DNA from: Mauremys mutica
Lineage: Eukaryota > Chordata > Testudines > Geoemydidae
DNA: 64,000 bases
Reading direction: 5' to 3'
Assembly: GCF_020497125.1 (NCBI RefSeq)
Contig: NC_059079.1
Location: 53,641,114-53,705,113 of the forward strand
Positions 50,701 to 54,155 of the stretch are shown here, in pieces. Within the stretch, counting starts at the first letter, position 1, and every line of letters begins with the position of its first letter. The notes beneath the pieces are model-generated. The model was given only the letters and a program-made list of their open reading frames with translations. It searched no databases and had not been told where the DNA came from. The position numbers were made by a program, and so were the translations under genes.

Positions 50701-52335
50701 CTCAATCCTTTTTGTTGTCTGTATTGATACAGACATACTTGCTGACAGAGATTTTGAAATAAATAATTTGAACTGGTGCAATTATATTGTATATTTACAG
50801 AAAAGTTAAAATACTGTGCACATCATTTTTATTTTTTTGTTGCAGAATCCCCCCACTAGAAAATATATAGATAAGGTCCCTTCAGTGCTATAATCTCAAT
50901 AATCTTTCTTATGATGACATGAGTGTTGGTTAGGAATAAGAGCAGGGAGTCAGTTCACTTGGGTTTTATTCACATTCTTTTACTAACTTGCTAAGTGGTG
51001 TTGAGCAAGTAACTTAATTCCCTGTGACACAAATCATCTGTAAATGGGGATCATGCTTACCATTCTCACAAGGGTGCTGTGAGTCTTAATTCACTAGTAT
51101 TAGGTAAGTGCTTTGAGATTTTTGGATGAAGATGCTAAAGAAGGGCAAAGTATTATTGGAAGAGATTACTGCAGGTCCTATAGTGTACTTTTACTATATA
51201 CAACCCATGTACTCCACTGTGTGTAAACAGACAATGCTCTTTTTATAGAGCATTATATCAGCCTGATCTGTAATAACAGCCTTTTGCATGATGAGGATAG
51301 AAGGGTGAATACTGATTACACTGCTGGTGCACCAGGCCAAGTTCTATACTTAATTACCCCCATGCATTCCCCCAGGAAGTCAGGCAGAATTTGGTGTGGA
51401 CACATGGAAAGCAGATTTAATTTCATGAAACTGCCCTACCTTATCCTGTTGCAGTTTCTCCAGCAGAACTCTCACAACACTAGCCAGCTTGGTCTTAGCT
51501 ATAGAGGCAATCCTGAGGGCAATTCTGTCCTTATCTTGGTCATCCATGTGTGCCAGGAGGGAAACAACCTCATTATAAACACCTGAAATTAAATAAAAGG
51601 ATTTAGCTGGTTACCACTGATAGTAGAATTGGTGCTGGCCTCTTTAATTCACTATCCAGTAAAGATTCTGCAGGTGCCCAAACACTGTGAGGAGAAGACG
51701 ACCTGGGAATCATGTAAATCCTCTTCCTTCCTCCTGATGACCAGGTCTGTGTGCTGAAGGACCCAGTGTGTTTGGGGGGGAAATCATAATGAAGAAAATT
51801 TGCTCCTTTCAAGTAGATCCCCATGTAAAATAATCTTCCTTTCCCTCTTTACTATCAGTTGATGAGGTTTGATAGCATACAGAATAATTATTTATGGCCC
51901 AAATGTTCAAAACTGGGTGCCTAAACTTAAGCTCCTAAATCCATATTAAGGCACCTACACCCTGATTCGGCATCCTAATCACATGTTTAACTCTAAGCCA
52001 ACAAAGAGACCTAAAGTTAAGCACATGCTTTAAGAGTTTTGCTTAGTCAGACCTCCCCCATAACATTCAATAGAAACTCAGATTCTCAGGAAAGTTTCCA
52101 GGTCCACAGGCTGTAGGCCAAGTCCTCAACTGGTGTAAATCGACACAGCTACAAGGAAGACAACTGAGCAACACTGATTTACAGCAGCTGAGGTTCTGGT
52201 CATAGAAATGGAGAACATTACAACTAATCTATCTGTATGCCTAGGCTTTCTGAATGTGTGTGTGAATATAGACTGGATCTAGAAAATACAATGCTGACCC
52301 TTACCTCCTCGGTTACCACTCACAAGATTATTCAT
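2695..52335 (-). CDS. MROH2B: MROH2B-like gene (maestro HEAT-like repeat family), 42 coding exons, complete
   Basis: This is a large HEAT-repeat protein of the MROH2 type. The family is vertebrate, poorly characterised, and presumed to act as a scaffold. I placed 42 exons on the minus strand from an ATG at 52335-52333 to a TGA at 2697-2695. Every junction is GT-AG, and phases match across all 41 introns. The exons total 4,905 nt (1,634 codons plus stop), close to the length of mammalian MROH2B. The translation is helical throughout with recurrent HEAT-like blocks and no transmembrane segment or signal peptide. Conserved landmarks include [33 protein letters not shown] and [10 protein letters not shown]. 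Assignment to 2B rather than 2A or an avian/reptile-specific paralogue is from memory and needs a tree. The gene looks functional: no stop or frameshift was found. Confidence 0.9.
2793..3617. other. Intron 41, no recognised feature
   Basis: I see no coding exon, known repeat or strong terminal repeats here. Several short open frames exist but none has family resemblance or matching splice phases. Confidence 0.5.
3618..3683 (-). CDS. MROH2B: MROH2B-like exon 41
   Basis: 66 nt, residues 1581-1603. Acceptor ATTTAG, donor T|GTAAGTG. Encodes [19 protein letters not shown]. The frame would stop 5 bases into the intron, so splicing to exon 42 is required. Confidence 0.93.
4560..4700 (-). repeat. 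MIR-like ancient SINE fragment
   Basis: In reverse orientation it shows the MIR 3' block: AAACTGAGGCACAGAGAGATTAA on this strand is the complement of the typical CTCAGTTTCC signature. It is diverged and incomplete. Confidence 0.55.
4762..4864 (-). CDS. MROH2B: MROH2B-like exon 40
   Basis: 103 nt, residues 1547-1581. Acceptor CCTCTAG, donor G|GTGAGA. Encodes [15 protein letters not shown] and [15 protein letters not shown]. Confidence 0.94.
5065..5199 (-). CDS. MROH2B: MROH2B-like exon 39
   Basis: 135 nt, residues 1502-1546, phase 0. Acceptor TTTTTCAG, donor CTT|GTGAGT. Contains [17 protein letters not shown] and [15 protein letters not shown]. Confidence 0.94.
5701..5856 (-). CDS. MROH2B: MROH2B-like exon 38
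   Basis: 156 nt, residues 1450-1501, phase 0. Acceptor CTGTAG, donor ATG|GTAAGA. Contains [19 protein letters not shown] and [17 protein letters not shown]. Confidence 0.95.
6174..6346 (+). repeat. Turtle tRNA-derived SINE (Cry/polIII type)
   Basis: The tRNA-like head has box A at about 6184-6200 (TAGCTCAGTGGTTTGAGC) and box B at about 6221-6238. The tail GGTTGGACTAGATGACCTCC...CAATTCTATGA is shared with CR1 3' ends. It is in intron 37 of the MROH2B-like gene. This SINE type is diagnostic of turtles. Confidence 0.85.
6929..7111 (-). CDS. MROH2B: MROH2B-like exon 37
   Basis: 183 nt, residues 1389-1449, phase 0; the second-longest coding exon. Acceptor TACAG, donor AAT|GTATGT. Contains [18 protein letters not shown] and [15 protein letters not shown], close to the EGDVGSSFDAMSEQ block of MROH2B. 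Confidence 0.95.
7330..8660 (-). mobile_element. CR1 LINE 3' region, interrupted
   Basis: Read on the minus strand, this is the CR1 3' end: the plus text begins with the complement of the GTCAGACTAGATGATC tail and runs back into ORF2-coding sequence. About 7385-7865 does not fit CR1 and looks like a later insertion of an AT-rich, unclassified sequence. CR1 resumes at about 7870 (complement of the TCTAGAAAAACATCC block). Confidence 0.75.
8757..8903 (-). CDS. MROH2B: MROH2B-like exon 36
   Basis: 147 nt, residues 1340-1388, phase 0. Acceptor TTTCAG, donor AAG|GTATGA. Contains [20 protein letters not shown] and [16 protein letters not shown]. Confidence 0.95.
8990..9062 (+). repeat. Fragment of a high-copy turtle retroposon
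   Basis: It contains GTGGATACAGACTAATATGG followed by CTATCCCTCTGAT, the same end as at 18720-18838 and, reversed, at 62312-62580. The family is common in turtle genomes. I am unsure whether it is Penelope-like or LINE-derived. Confidence 0.5.
9120..9880. repeat. Probable LTR-derived interspersed repeat
   Basis: C-rich, promoter-like sequence resembling turtle LTRs, with blocks such as GGCTCAGGCCTCTGGCTAAG. No clear TG...CA ends or target duplications are visible. Nothing coding is seen. Confidence 0.3.
9975..10190 (+). repeat. MIR SINE
   Basis: A fairly complete MIR: a head with GGTTCAATTTCCTGCTC, the core TGACCTTGGGCAAATCACTT, then TAAAATAGGAATAATAGTGC and GTTGTGGGGAT. It lies in intron 35. 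Confidence 0.8.
10616..10727 (-). CDS. MROH2B: MROH2B-like exon 35
   Basis: 112 nt, residues 1302-1339. Acceptor TTCCAG, donor CAG|GTAAGA. Contains [18 protein letters not shown]. Confidence 0.94.
10936..11073 (-). CDS. MROH2B: MROH2B-like exon 34
   Basis: 138 nt, residues 1256-1302. Acceptor CCCCAG, donor AG|GTAAGA. A GTGAGG donor five bases upstream is out of phase. Encodes [20 protein letters not shown] and [14 protein letters not shown]. Confidence 0.92.
11437..11988 (+). mobile_element. 5' LTR of a Gypsy/ERV-type element
   Basis: The segment begins TGTGACAGAGTG and ends CTCTGTCACA, an imperfect terminal inverted repeat. A TATA box (GTATAAAAGG) lies at 11601-11610. A proline-tRNA-like primer site follows two bases after the end. 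A GGGTGACCAGA MITE (11657-11755) is inserted in it. No matching 3' LTR is seen in the window. Confidence 0.7.
11657..11755. mobile_element. Small MITE with GGGTGACCAGA terminal repeats
   Basis: The ends are GGGTGACCAGA and TCTGGTCACCC, exact inverted repeats. The interior is similar to the copy at 20073-20194, including a shared CACCCCCGTCCTG block. There is no transposase; it is non-autonomous. Confidence 0.8.
11991..12008 (+). other. Primer-binding site, proline-tRNA-like
   Basis: TGGGGGCTCATCAGGGAT differs at two positions from the proline-tRNA primer site used by gammaretroviruses. It lies two bases after the LTR end, as expected. Confidence 0.65.
12129..12419. mobile_element. Non-autonomous hAT element
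   Basis: Ends CAGGGGTTCTCAACC and GGTTGAGAACTGCTG are inverted repeats. The flanking 8-bp duplications GTCTAGAA and GTGTAGAA differ at one base. It is inserted in the leader/gag part of the Gypsy/ERV fragment. Confidence 0.85.
12500..13125 (+). pseudogene. SCAN-like gag remnant of the Gypsy/ERV element
   Basis: Frame-shifted and stop-containing pieces on the plus strand include [40 protein letters not shown] and [10 protein letters not shown]. In this order they match the SCAN-like capsid domain of Gmr1-type Gypsy gag proteins, as remembered from turtle genomes. No protease or RT follows; the element is truncated. Confidence 0.6.
13130..13960 (+). mobile_element. LTR-like repeat with TATA-like box
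   Basis: It contains GGGGACCCAATTTTGGGGTA, a GCCCTATAAATATATC promoter-like box near 13715, and a downstream GGGAACAGCAGGCCTGG block, as in turtle ERV LTRs. Boundaries are unclear. It appears to be a different family from the LTR at 11437. Confidence 0.45.
14146..14339 (-). CDS. MROH2B: MROH2B-like exon 33
   Basis: 194 nt, residues 1192-1256. Acceptor TTTCAG, donor CG|GTAATT (weak). Contains [20 protein letters not shown]. An internal CAG|GTCAGC could act as an alternative donor but would break the frame into exon 34. Confidence 0.9.
14430..14570 (+). repeat. MIR fragment
   Basis: GGCTCAGTTTCCCACATCTGTAAAA followed by GTTGTGAGTCCT matches the MIR 3' half. Confidence 0.6.
14790..14952 (-). 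CDS. MROH2B: MROH2B-like exon 32
   Basis: 163 nt, residues 1137-1191. Acceptor TTGCAG, donor TCA|GTAAGTC. Encodes [20 protein letters not shown], then a polar linker. It was found by requiring phase continuity between exons 31 and 33. Confidence 0.92.
15260..15555 (+). mobile_element. CR1 3' end fragment
   Basis: CTCTGTTTGCCAGAAGCTGG and GACAGGATACTGGGCTAGAT followed by GGTCTGACCCACTATGGCC are the CR1 3' terminal block. Sense orientation on plus. Confidence 0.8.
15812..16065. repeat. GC-rich foldback element, hAT-type ends
   Basis: The outer ends resemble the CAGGGCCGGCTCCAG family. Inside is a long hairpin with arms at about 15887-15914 and 15935-15963 (TCTTCGGCAGCAATTCGG and its complement). 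Open frames over it on both strands are shadows of the palindrome. Confidence 0.6.
16340..16494 (-). CDS. MROH2B: MROH2B-like exon 31
   Basis: 155 nt, residues 1086-1137. Acceptor TTCCAG, donor AG|GTATAT. Contains [20 protein letters not shown]; the LAHHHxE core is shared with MROH2B. Confidence 0.94.
16694..17462. mobile_element. Pogo/Tigger-like non-autonomous DNA element
   Basis: The ends CAGCGAAACCCCACTATAA and (reversed) CAGGGAACCCCGCTATAAT are imperfect inverted repeats flanked by TA on each side, as in the Tc1/mariner superfamily. A hAT MITE (17272-17448) sits close to the right end. Internal open frames over poly-T and C-rich tracts show no transposase motifs. Confidence 0.8.
17272..17448. 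mobile_element. hAT MITE nested in the pogo-like element
   Basis: 177 bp with ends CAGGGGCGGCTCTAG and CTGGAGCCGCCCCTG. Exact 8-bp duplications AGCGGGGT lie at 17264-17271 and 17449-17456. Very GC-rich interior. Confidence 0.92.
17914..18070. repeat. Partial DNA element, GGGTACGTCTACAC end
   Basis: It opens with GGGTACGTCTACAC, an end shared by a common turtle hAT-like family. The other end is not seen. Confidence 0.4.
18460..18612 (-). CDS. MROH2B: MROH2B-like exon 30
   Basis: 153 nt, residues 1035-1085, phase 0. Acceptor TCCCAG, donor CAG|GTAAAA. Contains [20 protein letters not shown] and ECGDAMLDQ. Confidence 0.94.
18718..18838 (+). repeat. High-copy turtle retroposon fragment
   Basis: GTATTCACCCACGAAAGCTC, AAGGTGCCACAGGACTC and ATCCAGACTAACACGGCTAC are in the usual order. 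Same family as 8990-9062 and 62312-62580. Confidence 0.6.
19405..19517 (-). CDS. MROH2B: MROH2B-like exon 29
   Basis: 113 nt, residues 997-1034. Acceptor CTCCAG, donor AAG|GTAACT. Contains [15 protein letters not shown], matching the VEKIFCASSRIAK block. Confidence 0.94.
20073..20194. mobile_element. Small MITE with GGGTGACCAGA ends (second copy)
   Basis: GGGTGACCAGATG...CTGTCTGGTCACCC, flanked by TA on both sides. It matches the copy at 11657-11755. Confidence 0.85.
20260..20569. mobile_element. Non-autonomous hAT element
   Basis: It starts CAGGGGTCGGCAACC and ends in a diverged complement (GATTGCCTACCACG). The 8-bp flanks TCCTACTC and TCCCACTC differ at one base. Confidence 0.8.
20728..21001. 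mobile_element. DNA element with AGGGCTTGTCTACA ends
   Basis: The ends AGGGCTTGTCTACA and TGTAGAGAAGCCCT are inverted repeats. The interior is AT-rich, with imperfect inverted symmetry around TTAATTCA. Target duplications are unclear. Confidence 0.65.
21243..21366 (-). CDS. MROH2B: MROH2B-like exon 28
   Basis: 124 nt (or 118), residues 956-997. Two phase-0 acceptors lie 6 nt apart, TTAG|ACT and CTCAG|GAA, so two residues (TQ) are optional. Contains [20 protein letters not shown] and ends [12 protein letters not shown]. Donor G|GTGAGG. Confidence 0.92.
22228..22246. repeat. (TC)n microsatellite
   Basis: About nine CT dinucleotides within an LTR-like stretch. Confidence 0.9.
22545..22700. repeat. 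~58-bp tandem repeat, about 2.7 units
   Basis: Units read (G)CA(C/T)ATAAG...CAGCTGAAAGTGCTGCTGAACC, then similar copies containing GTGCTGCTTAACCCAGCC and ATCAGCTGGGGACTGCTG. Confidence 0.65.
22890..24570 (+). mobile_element. CR1 LINE ORF2 end and 3' UTR, split by an LTR
   Basis: Frames on plus carry HLEYCVQF, a [22 protein letters not shown] block and RGHPMKL, the C-terminal part of CR1 ORF2 with several frame breaks. The 3' end (GACAGGATACTGGGCTAGAT) is at about 24510. An LTR-like insert (about 23578-24295) separates the two parts; joining them across it restores the usual CR1 order. Confidence 0.8.
23578..24295 (+). mobile_element. LTR-type insertion inside CR1
   Basis: It begins TGTGATAGACCCAGGCC and ends near TCTGCCACA. 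CR1 resumes at GGGTTCAAAAAAGAATTAGA. A repeated (A)CACCTGACTCTAATTAA motif lies near its left third. Target duplications are not exact. Confidence 0.6.
24590..25990 (+). mobile_element. Solo-LTR-like element with duplicated promoter
   Basis: It holds two TATA boxes (TATAAAAG at 25178 and 25529) inside a 351-bp tandem duplication, then a poly(A) signal AATAAA at 25840. No gag or pol is seen next to it. The left boundary is uncertain; the right end abuts an antisense SINE. Confidence 0.55.
25048..25749. repeat. 351-bp tandem duplication, two copies
   Basis: Copies at 25048-25398 and 25399-25749 differ at only two bases that I can see (25331/25682 and 25382/25733). Confidence 0.97.
25993..26178 (-). 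repeat. Turtle tRNA-derived SINE, antisense
   Basis: The plus strand shows the complement of the CR1-like tail (GGAAAGGACCTCAGGAGG) followed by the complement of the tRNA-like head (CACTGAGCTATCCCTCC). Confidence 0.85.
26526..26630 (-). CDS. MROH2B: MROH2B-like exon 27
   Basis: 105 nt, residues 921-955, phase 0. Acceptor CAACAG, donor ACA|GTGAGT. Contains [17 protein letters not shown], equivalent to the EKEWEREKA block. Confidence 0.93.
27525..27620 (-). CDS. MROH2B: MROH2B-like exon 26
   Basis: 96 nt, residues 889-920, phase 0. Acceptor TTTCAG, donor GAT|GTGAGT. Encodes [20 protein letters not shown]. Confidence 0.94.
27789..27924 (-). CDS. MROH2B: MROH2B-like exon 25
   Basis: 136 nt, residues 843-888. 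Acceptor TGCCAG, donor CAA|GTACGT. Contains [19 protein letters not shown] and [11 protein letters not shown]. Confidence 0.94.
28265..28545. repeat. GC-rich foldback element
   Basis: Repeated and inverted blocks GGGGAATTGCCGCCGAAGAC and CAAATTGCCGCCAAAGACCC resemble the hairpins at 15887 and 40575. Long open frames here on both strands arise from composition. Confidence 0.55.
28641..28720 (-). CDS. MROH2B: MROH2B-like exon 24
   Basis: 80 nt, residues 817-843. Acceptor TTTCAG, donor AG|GTAGGC (two leftover bases). Encodes [20 protein letters not shown]. Confidence 0.93.
29134..29256 (-). CDS. MROH2B: MROH2B-like exon 23
   Basis: 123 nt, residues 776-816, phase 0. Acceptor ATGTAG, donor CTG|GTGAGT. 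Encodes [17 protein letters not shown] and ends [10 protein letters not shown]. Confidence 0.93.
29582..29608 (-). CDS. MROH2B: MROH2B-like exon 22, 9-codon microexon
   Basis: 27 nt encoding VLGITVANK (residues 767-775), flanked by acceptor TTTTTCAG and donor AAG|GTACAT. Both neighbours are phase 0, so including or skipping it leaves the frame open. Its place between SCQ and DMNLKL agrees with remembered bird homologues. Confidence 0.82.
30140..30245 (+). mobile_element. Short CR1 ORF2 fragment
   Basis: It contains AACTAGAGGAAATACAAAG and AAAAATGATACAACATG, matching the CR1 block at 23240-23290. Confidence 0.5.
30315..30467 (-). CDS. MROH2B: MROH2B-like exon 21
   Basis: 153 nt, residues 716-766, phase 0. 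Acceptor TGTCTAG, donor CAG|GTAAGAG. Contains [20 protein letters not shown] and a [11 protein letters not shown] end. Confidence 0.94.
30600..30848 (-). repeat. MIR, antisense
   Basis: The plus strand shows the complement of MIR: TCTCCATC...ACACAGAGAGATTAAA, TTGCCTAAGGCTGCACAGTG and GGCAGAGCCAGCAGTGGAA. Confidence 0.7.
30857..31190. mobile_element. Non-autonomous hAT element
   Basis: Ends CAGTGGTTTTCAACC and GGTTGAGAACCACTG. The 8-bp flanks CTCTAGAT and CTCTAAAT differ at one base. AT-rich interior. Confidence 0.9.
31592..31714 (-). CDS. MROH2B: MROH2B-like exon 20
   Basis: 123 nt, residues 675-715, phase 0. Acceptor GACAG, donor AAG|GTAAAG. Contains [20 protein letters not shown], where the family has GVIMCFGLCA. 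Confidence 0.93.
31948..32067 (-). CDS. MROH2B: MROH2B-like exon 19
   Basis: 120 nt, residues 635-674, phase 0. Acceptor TTTCAG, donor CAG|GTGAGG. Begins [14 protein letters not shown], matching the FLYRALGFTLA block. Confidence 0.94.
32420..32527 (-). CDS. MROH2B: MROH2B-like exon 18
   Basis: 108 nt, residues 599-634, phase 0. Acceptor ACTCAG, donor AAG|GTTTGT. Encodes [19 protein letters not shown] and ends [10 protein letters not shown]. Confidence 0.93.
32528..34369. other. Intron 17 (distal part), unclassified
   Basis: No exon is seen here. Part of 32860-33900 resembles turtle LTR text, but I found neither ends nor target duplications. A C/T-rich stretch lies at 32590-32640. Confidence 0.35.
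34370..34795. mobile_element. AT-rich hAT-like MITE
   Basis: The ends AGCGCTGGTTGAACA and TTTGACCAGCTCT are imperfect inverted repeats. The interior has long A and T runs and partial dyad symmetry. It is similar to 45800-46063. Confidence 0.5.
34894..34946 (-). CDS. MROH2B: MROH2B-like exon 17
   Basis: 53 nt, residues 581-598. Acceptor TTCATAG, donor CAG|GTACAA. Encodes [13 protein letters not shown], equivalent to the WEDKLIQFL segment of MROH2B. Confidence 0.9.
35308..35405. repeat. Quasi-palindromic ancient repeat
   Basis: TGATGTAAATCGGTCTAGC and, downstream, ACTGATTTACATCAGC are inverted arms around CACTGAAGTCAATGG. Related copies lie near 26795-26875, 38535-38620, 39160-39260 and 52115-52205. 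Confidence 0.7.
36252..36393 (-). CDS. MROH2B: MROH2B-like exon 16
   Basis: 142 nt, residues 534-581. Acceptor GACAG, donor G|GTAAAG. Contains [20 protein letters not shown], one of the most conserved MROH2 motifs. Confidence 0.94.
36720..36760 (-). CDS. MROH2B: MROH2B-like exon 15 (41 nt)
   Basis: 41 nt, residues 520-533. Acceptor CCCTAG, donor CTG|GTGAGT. Encodes [13 protein letters not shown], the conserved LPAPQKLLARLL block of the family. Confidence 0.93.
36900..37080 (-). repeat. MIR, antisense
   Basis: CCTCTATGAGGTTGGCATTA, GGGGAAGCTGAGAGAGAAAG and CCCCAAGGTCACATCAG are complements of MIR blocks. Confidence 0.65.
37197..37341 (-). CDS. MROH2B: MROH2B-like exon 14
   Basis: 145 nt, residues 472-520. 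Acceptor CTGCAG; the donor CCAG|GTTTAT is weak. Begins [17 protein letters not shown] and ends in a lysine/glutamate-rich stretch. The length fits only this donor, because the one leftover base is needed to complete the first codon of exon 15. Confidence 0.88.
38004..38087 (-). CDS. MROH2B: MROH2B-like exon 13
   Basis: 84 nt, residues 444-471, phase 0. Acceptor ACCCAG, donor CAA|GTAAGTG. Contains [11 protein letters not shown], matching a SVSGMT block in MROH2B. Confidence 0.9.
38088..39372. other. Intron 12, little recognised
   Basis: It contains a (TG)n tract near 38644-38662 and two diverged quasi-palindromic repeats. An open minus frame at 38882-39076 is not supported as an exon. Confidence 0.4.
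39373..39495 (-). CDS. MROH2B: MROH2B-like exon 12
   Basis: 123 nt, residues 403-443, phase 0. Acceptor TTGCAG, donor CTG|GTAAGG. Contains [13 protein letters not shown] and [10 protein letters not shown]. Confidence 0.92.
39760..39833 (-). CDS. MROH2B: MROH2B-like exon 11
   Basis: 74 nt, residues 378-402. Acceptor TTTCAG, donor ACG|GTAAGA. Encodes [19 protein letters not shown]. Confidence 0.92.
40473..40828. mobile_element. hAT-type MITE with internal GC-rich hairpin
   Basis: Ends CAGGGCTGGCTTTAGG and CCTGAAGCCGGCCCTG. The 8-bp flanks CTCTGGAT and CCCTGGAC match at six positions. Repeats of TCTTCGGCGGCACTTTGGCG make up the interior. Confidence 0.75.
40905..41018 (-). CDS. MROH2B: MROH2B-like exon 10
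   Basis: 114 nt, residues 340-378. Acceptor TTGCAG, donor T|GTAAGTA. Contains [13 protein letters not shown] and [16 protein letters not shown], a typical HEAT B helix. A hAT-type element ends only ~75 bp beyond its donor. Confidence 0.93.
41136..41205 (-). CDS. MROH2B: MROH2B-like exon 9
   Basis: 70 nt, residues 317-340. Acceptor CCACAG, donor G|GTAAGG. Encodes [17 protein letters not shown]. Confidence 0.9.
41678..41770 (-). CDS. MROH2B: MROH2B-like exon 8
   Basis: 93 nt, residues 286-316, phase 0. Acceptor TTGCAG, donor CAG|GTGAGG. Encodes a short helix pair ending [11 protein letters not shown]. Confidence 0.92.
42198..43200. mobile_element. Solo LTR inserted in CR1
   Basis: It starts TGTCACAGGATAGG and is flanked by exact 5-bp CACCC duplications (42193-42197 and 43201-43205). 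Without the nested MITE it is about 730 bp. The end reads AATCACG, so the terminal CA may have drifted. No coding part. Confidence 0.7.
42764..43027. mobile_element. hAT MITE nested in the LTR
   Basis: 264 bp with ends CAGTGCTGGCGC and GGCGCCGCTCCTG. Exact 8-bp duplications AATGCACC lie at 42756-42763 and 43028-43035. Confidence 0.92.
44689..44832 (-). CDS. MROH2B: MROH2B-like exon 7
   Basis: 144 nt, residues 238-285, phase 0. Acceptor TATGCAG, donor AAG|GTGAGG. Contains [19 protein letters not shown], matching the IKSLKPMLGLLL block of the family. Confidence 0.93.
45365..45516 (-). CDS. MROH2B: MROH2B-like exon 6
   Basis: 152 nt, residues 187-237. Acceptor CATGCAG, donor GAG|GTGAGA. Contains [19 protein letters not shown] and ends with NWLTCEEPE. 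Confidence 0.93.
45800..46063. mobile_element. AT-rich hAT-like MITE
   Basis: The ends AGAGCTGCTTGAAAAA and TTTCAGCAAGCTCT are imperfect inverted repeats. The interior is AT-rich with CAAAAATC/AAAAATC repeats. Confidence 0.5.
46751..46849 (-). CDS. MROH2B: MROH2B-like exon 5
   Basis: 99 nt, residues 154-187. Acceptor CTGCAG, donor G|GTAAGTG. Contains [19 protein letters not shown]. Confidence 0.92.
47400..47562 (-). CDS. MROH2B: MROH2B-like exon 4
   Basis: 163 nt, residues 100-154. Acceptor TTCTTAG. The donor is TATG|GTATGG; a second GT lies 5 bases on, but only the first keeps phase. Contains [19 protein letters not shown], a strong MROH2 signature. Confidence 0.93.
48436..48558 (-). CDS. 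MROH2B: MROH2B-like exon 3
   Basis: 123 nt, residues 59-99, phase 0 at both ends. Acceptor TCCCCAG, donor CAG|GTAAGTT. Contains [18 protein letters not shown]. Confidence 0.93.
48660..48790 (-). repeat. MIR fragment, antisense
   Basis: AAGAGAATCCATGTCTCCTGAG and CCTATCCACTAGGCCACACTG are complements of a MIR head. Confidence 0.55.
49150..49775 (+). mobile_element. CR1 3' UTR fragment, sense
   Basis: TTCACAGATGATACTAAATATGGG near the start and GGTTCTGCATCCGCAGGGAC followed by GGACTGGATGATCCAATAGG at the end are CR1 3' landmarks. Confidence 0.75.
50110..50640. repeat. Strand-asymmetric G-rich then C-rich tract
   Basis: About 50145-50390 is strongly G-rich on plus with loose repeats of GGGGGAGGAGGTGCAGAGC type. 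About 50440-50600 is C-rich. Open frames across it follow from composition. Confidence 0.5.
50930..51150 (+). repeat. MIR SINE
   Basis: TTGAGCAAGTAACTTAATTCC, ATCTGTAAATGGGGATCAT and AAGGGTGCTGTGAGTC are in MIR order. It lies in intron 2. Confidence 0.75.
51440..51582 (-). CDS. MROH2B: MROH2B-like exon 2
   Basis: 143 nt, residues about 11-58. Acceptor AATTTCAG, donor AAG|GTAGGG. Encodes [20 protein letters not shown] and a helix ending LLEKLQQDK, the first HEAT-like pair. Confidence 0.9.
52305..52335 (-). CDS. MROH2B: MROH2B-like exon 1 (start codon)
   Basis: The ATG at 52335-52333 opens a 10-codon run ([10 protein letters not shown]) ending G|GTAAGG. The one leftover base joins exon 2 in phase. 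I chose this start because the junction gives a continuous frame and a short N-terminus before the first helix is usual in reptile and bird members. Any 5' untranslated exon is not recognised. Confidence 0.75.
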
Positions 52336-53300
52336 GTTTTAGTCTTTTCTCACCACTTCCTACAGTCCTTTCTCTAAAGAGCTCCTGTACTGTCAGGCAG
52401 CTGGCCTCTCAGTCTGTCATGGCCAGGATAGTCAGTTAAGATTATGCAAGCACTATTATGACATCAATGTGACTGCAGCATACCTCACAATCTGCTGCTG
52501 ACCAGGTATGTGCTGTAATTACATGGACAAGATCCTCAAAGGTATTTAGGCTCCTAACTCGCACTGAAATCAGTAGCTTTTAGGGACCTAAATACATATC
52601 AATATCTGGGCCCATACAAGTAAGCAGTTCAATAGGTGGCTACATTTGCTCCAGTGTAGAATTTCTCATTCTCTCAACATCATTTTGAATTTTGGTTCCG
52701 TCCCTCTCTCAGTTTACCACACTTTATCTGCTCCTGGTTGAATTTATATAAAATAAAAGCACCAAACAAAGAAAGAGAAGAAACTGCCTTGGAGAATGCA
52801 CAGTGACCCTTGAGTGTGGTTGGTTGGTTTCCTTTGCTTTTTAATTTGGTTGATCAAAAAGCCTGATGAAACCTTATTGAACTGTATTACAAATATTGAT
52901 TTTTATATTCTTTTACAATGAATTGAAATTTATACTTAATTTCCATGTCCTGCCAGACAAATCAACTACATTAATTTTTATTGTGTTTAATACAGTGTGG
53001 TGTCATATGTAGGGCGATATGTAGAGCCAACTCTTGATTTTGGAAGTTATGTTGCCTTTAAAGCATTCAGAGTGATGACACACTTTGCAGTAAACCATAT
53101 GGAAAAAGAATTCCAATTACATTTGTCCCTTGCTATGTATAACTGTTTTTGTGCCTTACCCTTTCTGATTTTATCCTTACATGTATATGCTATTCTTTTG
53201 TACTCCTCCTTAGTAATTCATCCGTTTCACATTTTGTAGGATTTCTTTTTGATTTTCAGGTCATTAAAAAACTTACTATTCTTCCTATCTTTCCTTTGTA
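52336..53300. other. Upstream flank of the MROH2B-like gene
   Basis: No CpG island, TATA box or first non-coding exon is convincing here. A plus open frame at 52997-53239 has no recognisable family. The promoter is not identified. Confidence 0.35.
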
Positions 53301-53329
53301 TTGGCAGTTGTGCCTTTAATATTTCTCCA

Positions 53330-53960
53330 TGAGAAACTGCCAGCTTTCCTGAACTCCTTTATGCCTTAGATATTTTCCTGATGGGTGGCTACCTACCAAT
53401 TCTCTGAGTATATTGAAGTGTGCTTTTTGTAGTCCTTCTTCTGTCATTCTCACTCCTTCCTTTCCTTAGAATCATGAAATCTATCATTCGTAATCACTTT
53501 CACCCAAATCACCTTCCACCTTCACATTCACAACCAGCTCCTCCCTGTTGGTCAAAATAAAGTCTAAAATGGCTGTCCTTCAGGTTACTACCGCCATTTT
53601 CTGAAACAAAGCATTGTCCCCAGTACATTCCAGGAACTTACCGGATAATTTTGTTTTTTGCCATATTTCTTTTTTAACAGCTGTCTAGGTAGGTAAAATC
53701 CCCCATTATTATCATCAGGATTTGTGTTTTGAATATTTCCGGTTTTTGTTCTAGAAATGCCTCATCTCCCTCCTCTTCCTGATTGGGTGGTCTGTAATAG
53801 ACCCTTACCAGGACATCACCCCTGTTTTTTCCTTCTTTTTTATTTACTCAGAGACTTTCAACTGGTCTGCTTCTCACCTCCTTCTGGACCTCAGAACAAG
53901 TGTACAATGCAATATGTCCTCTTCTTTTATTAAGTATTGATAAAAATGGAACACAAATAC
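53330..53960 (-). mobile_element. CR1 LINE fragment, antisense
   Basis: The plus strand shows complements of CR1 ORF2 sequence, such as CCCCCATTATTATCATCAGG and GGTCTGTAATAGACCCTTACC. Confidence 0.6.
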
Positions 53961-54155
53961 TTATGAGTCTCTTCACAATCTAGGCCATTTTTAACACAAT
54001 GGGATCACTATGGAACACCATTCGTGCCTTGAATCACATGTTCCATCCTGCCTAACTAAACAAAGGGCAGCTACCGAGACCCCCCCATGCCCTTCAGTGT
54101 TGCCATTACCTTCTTCTGTACCTACACAACAACAAGATAGGGATTGCATAAGAGA

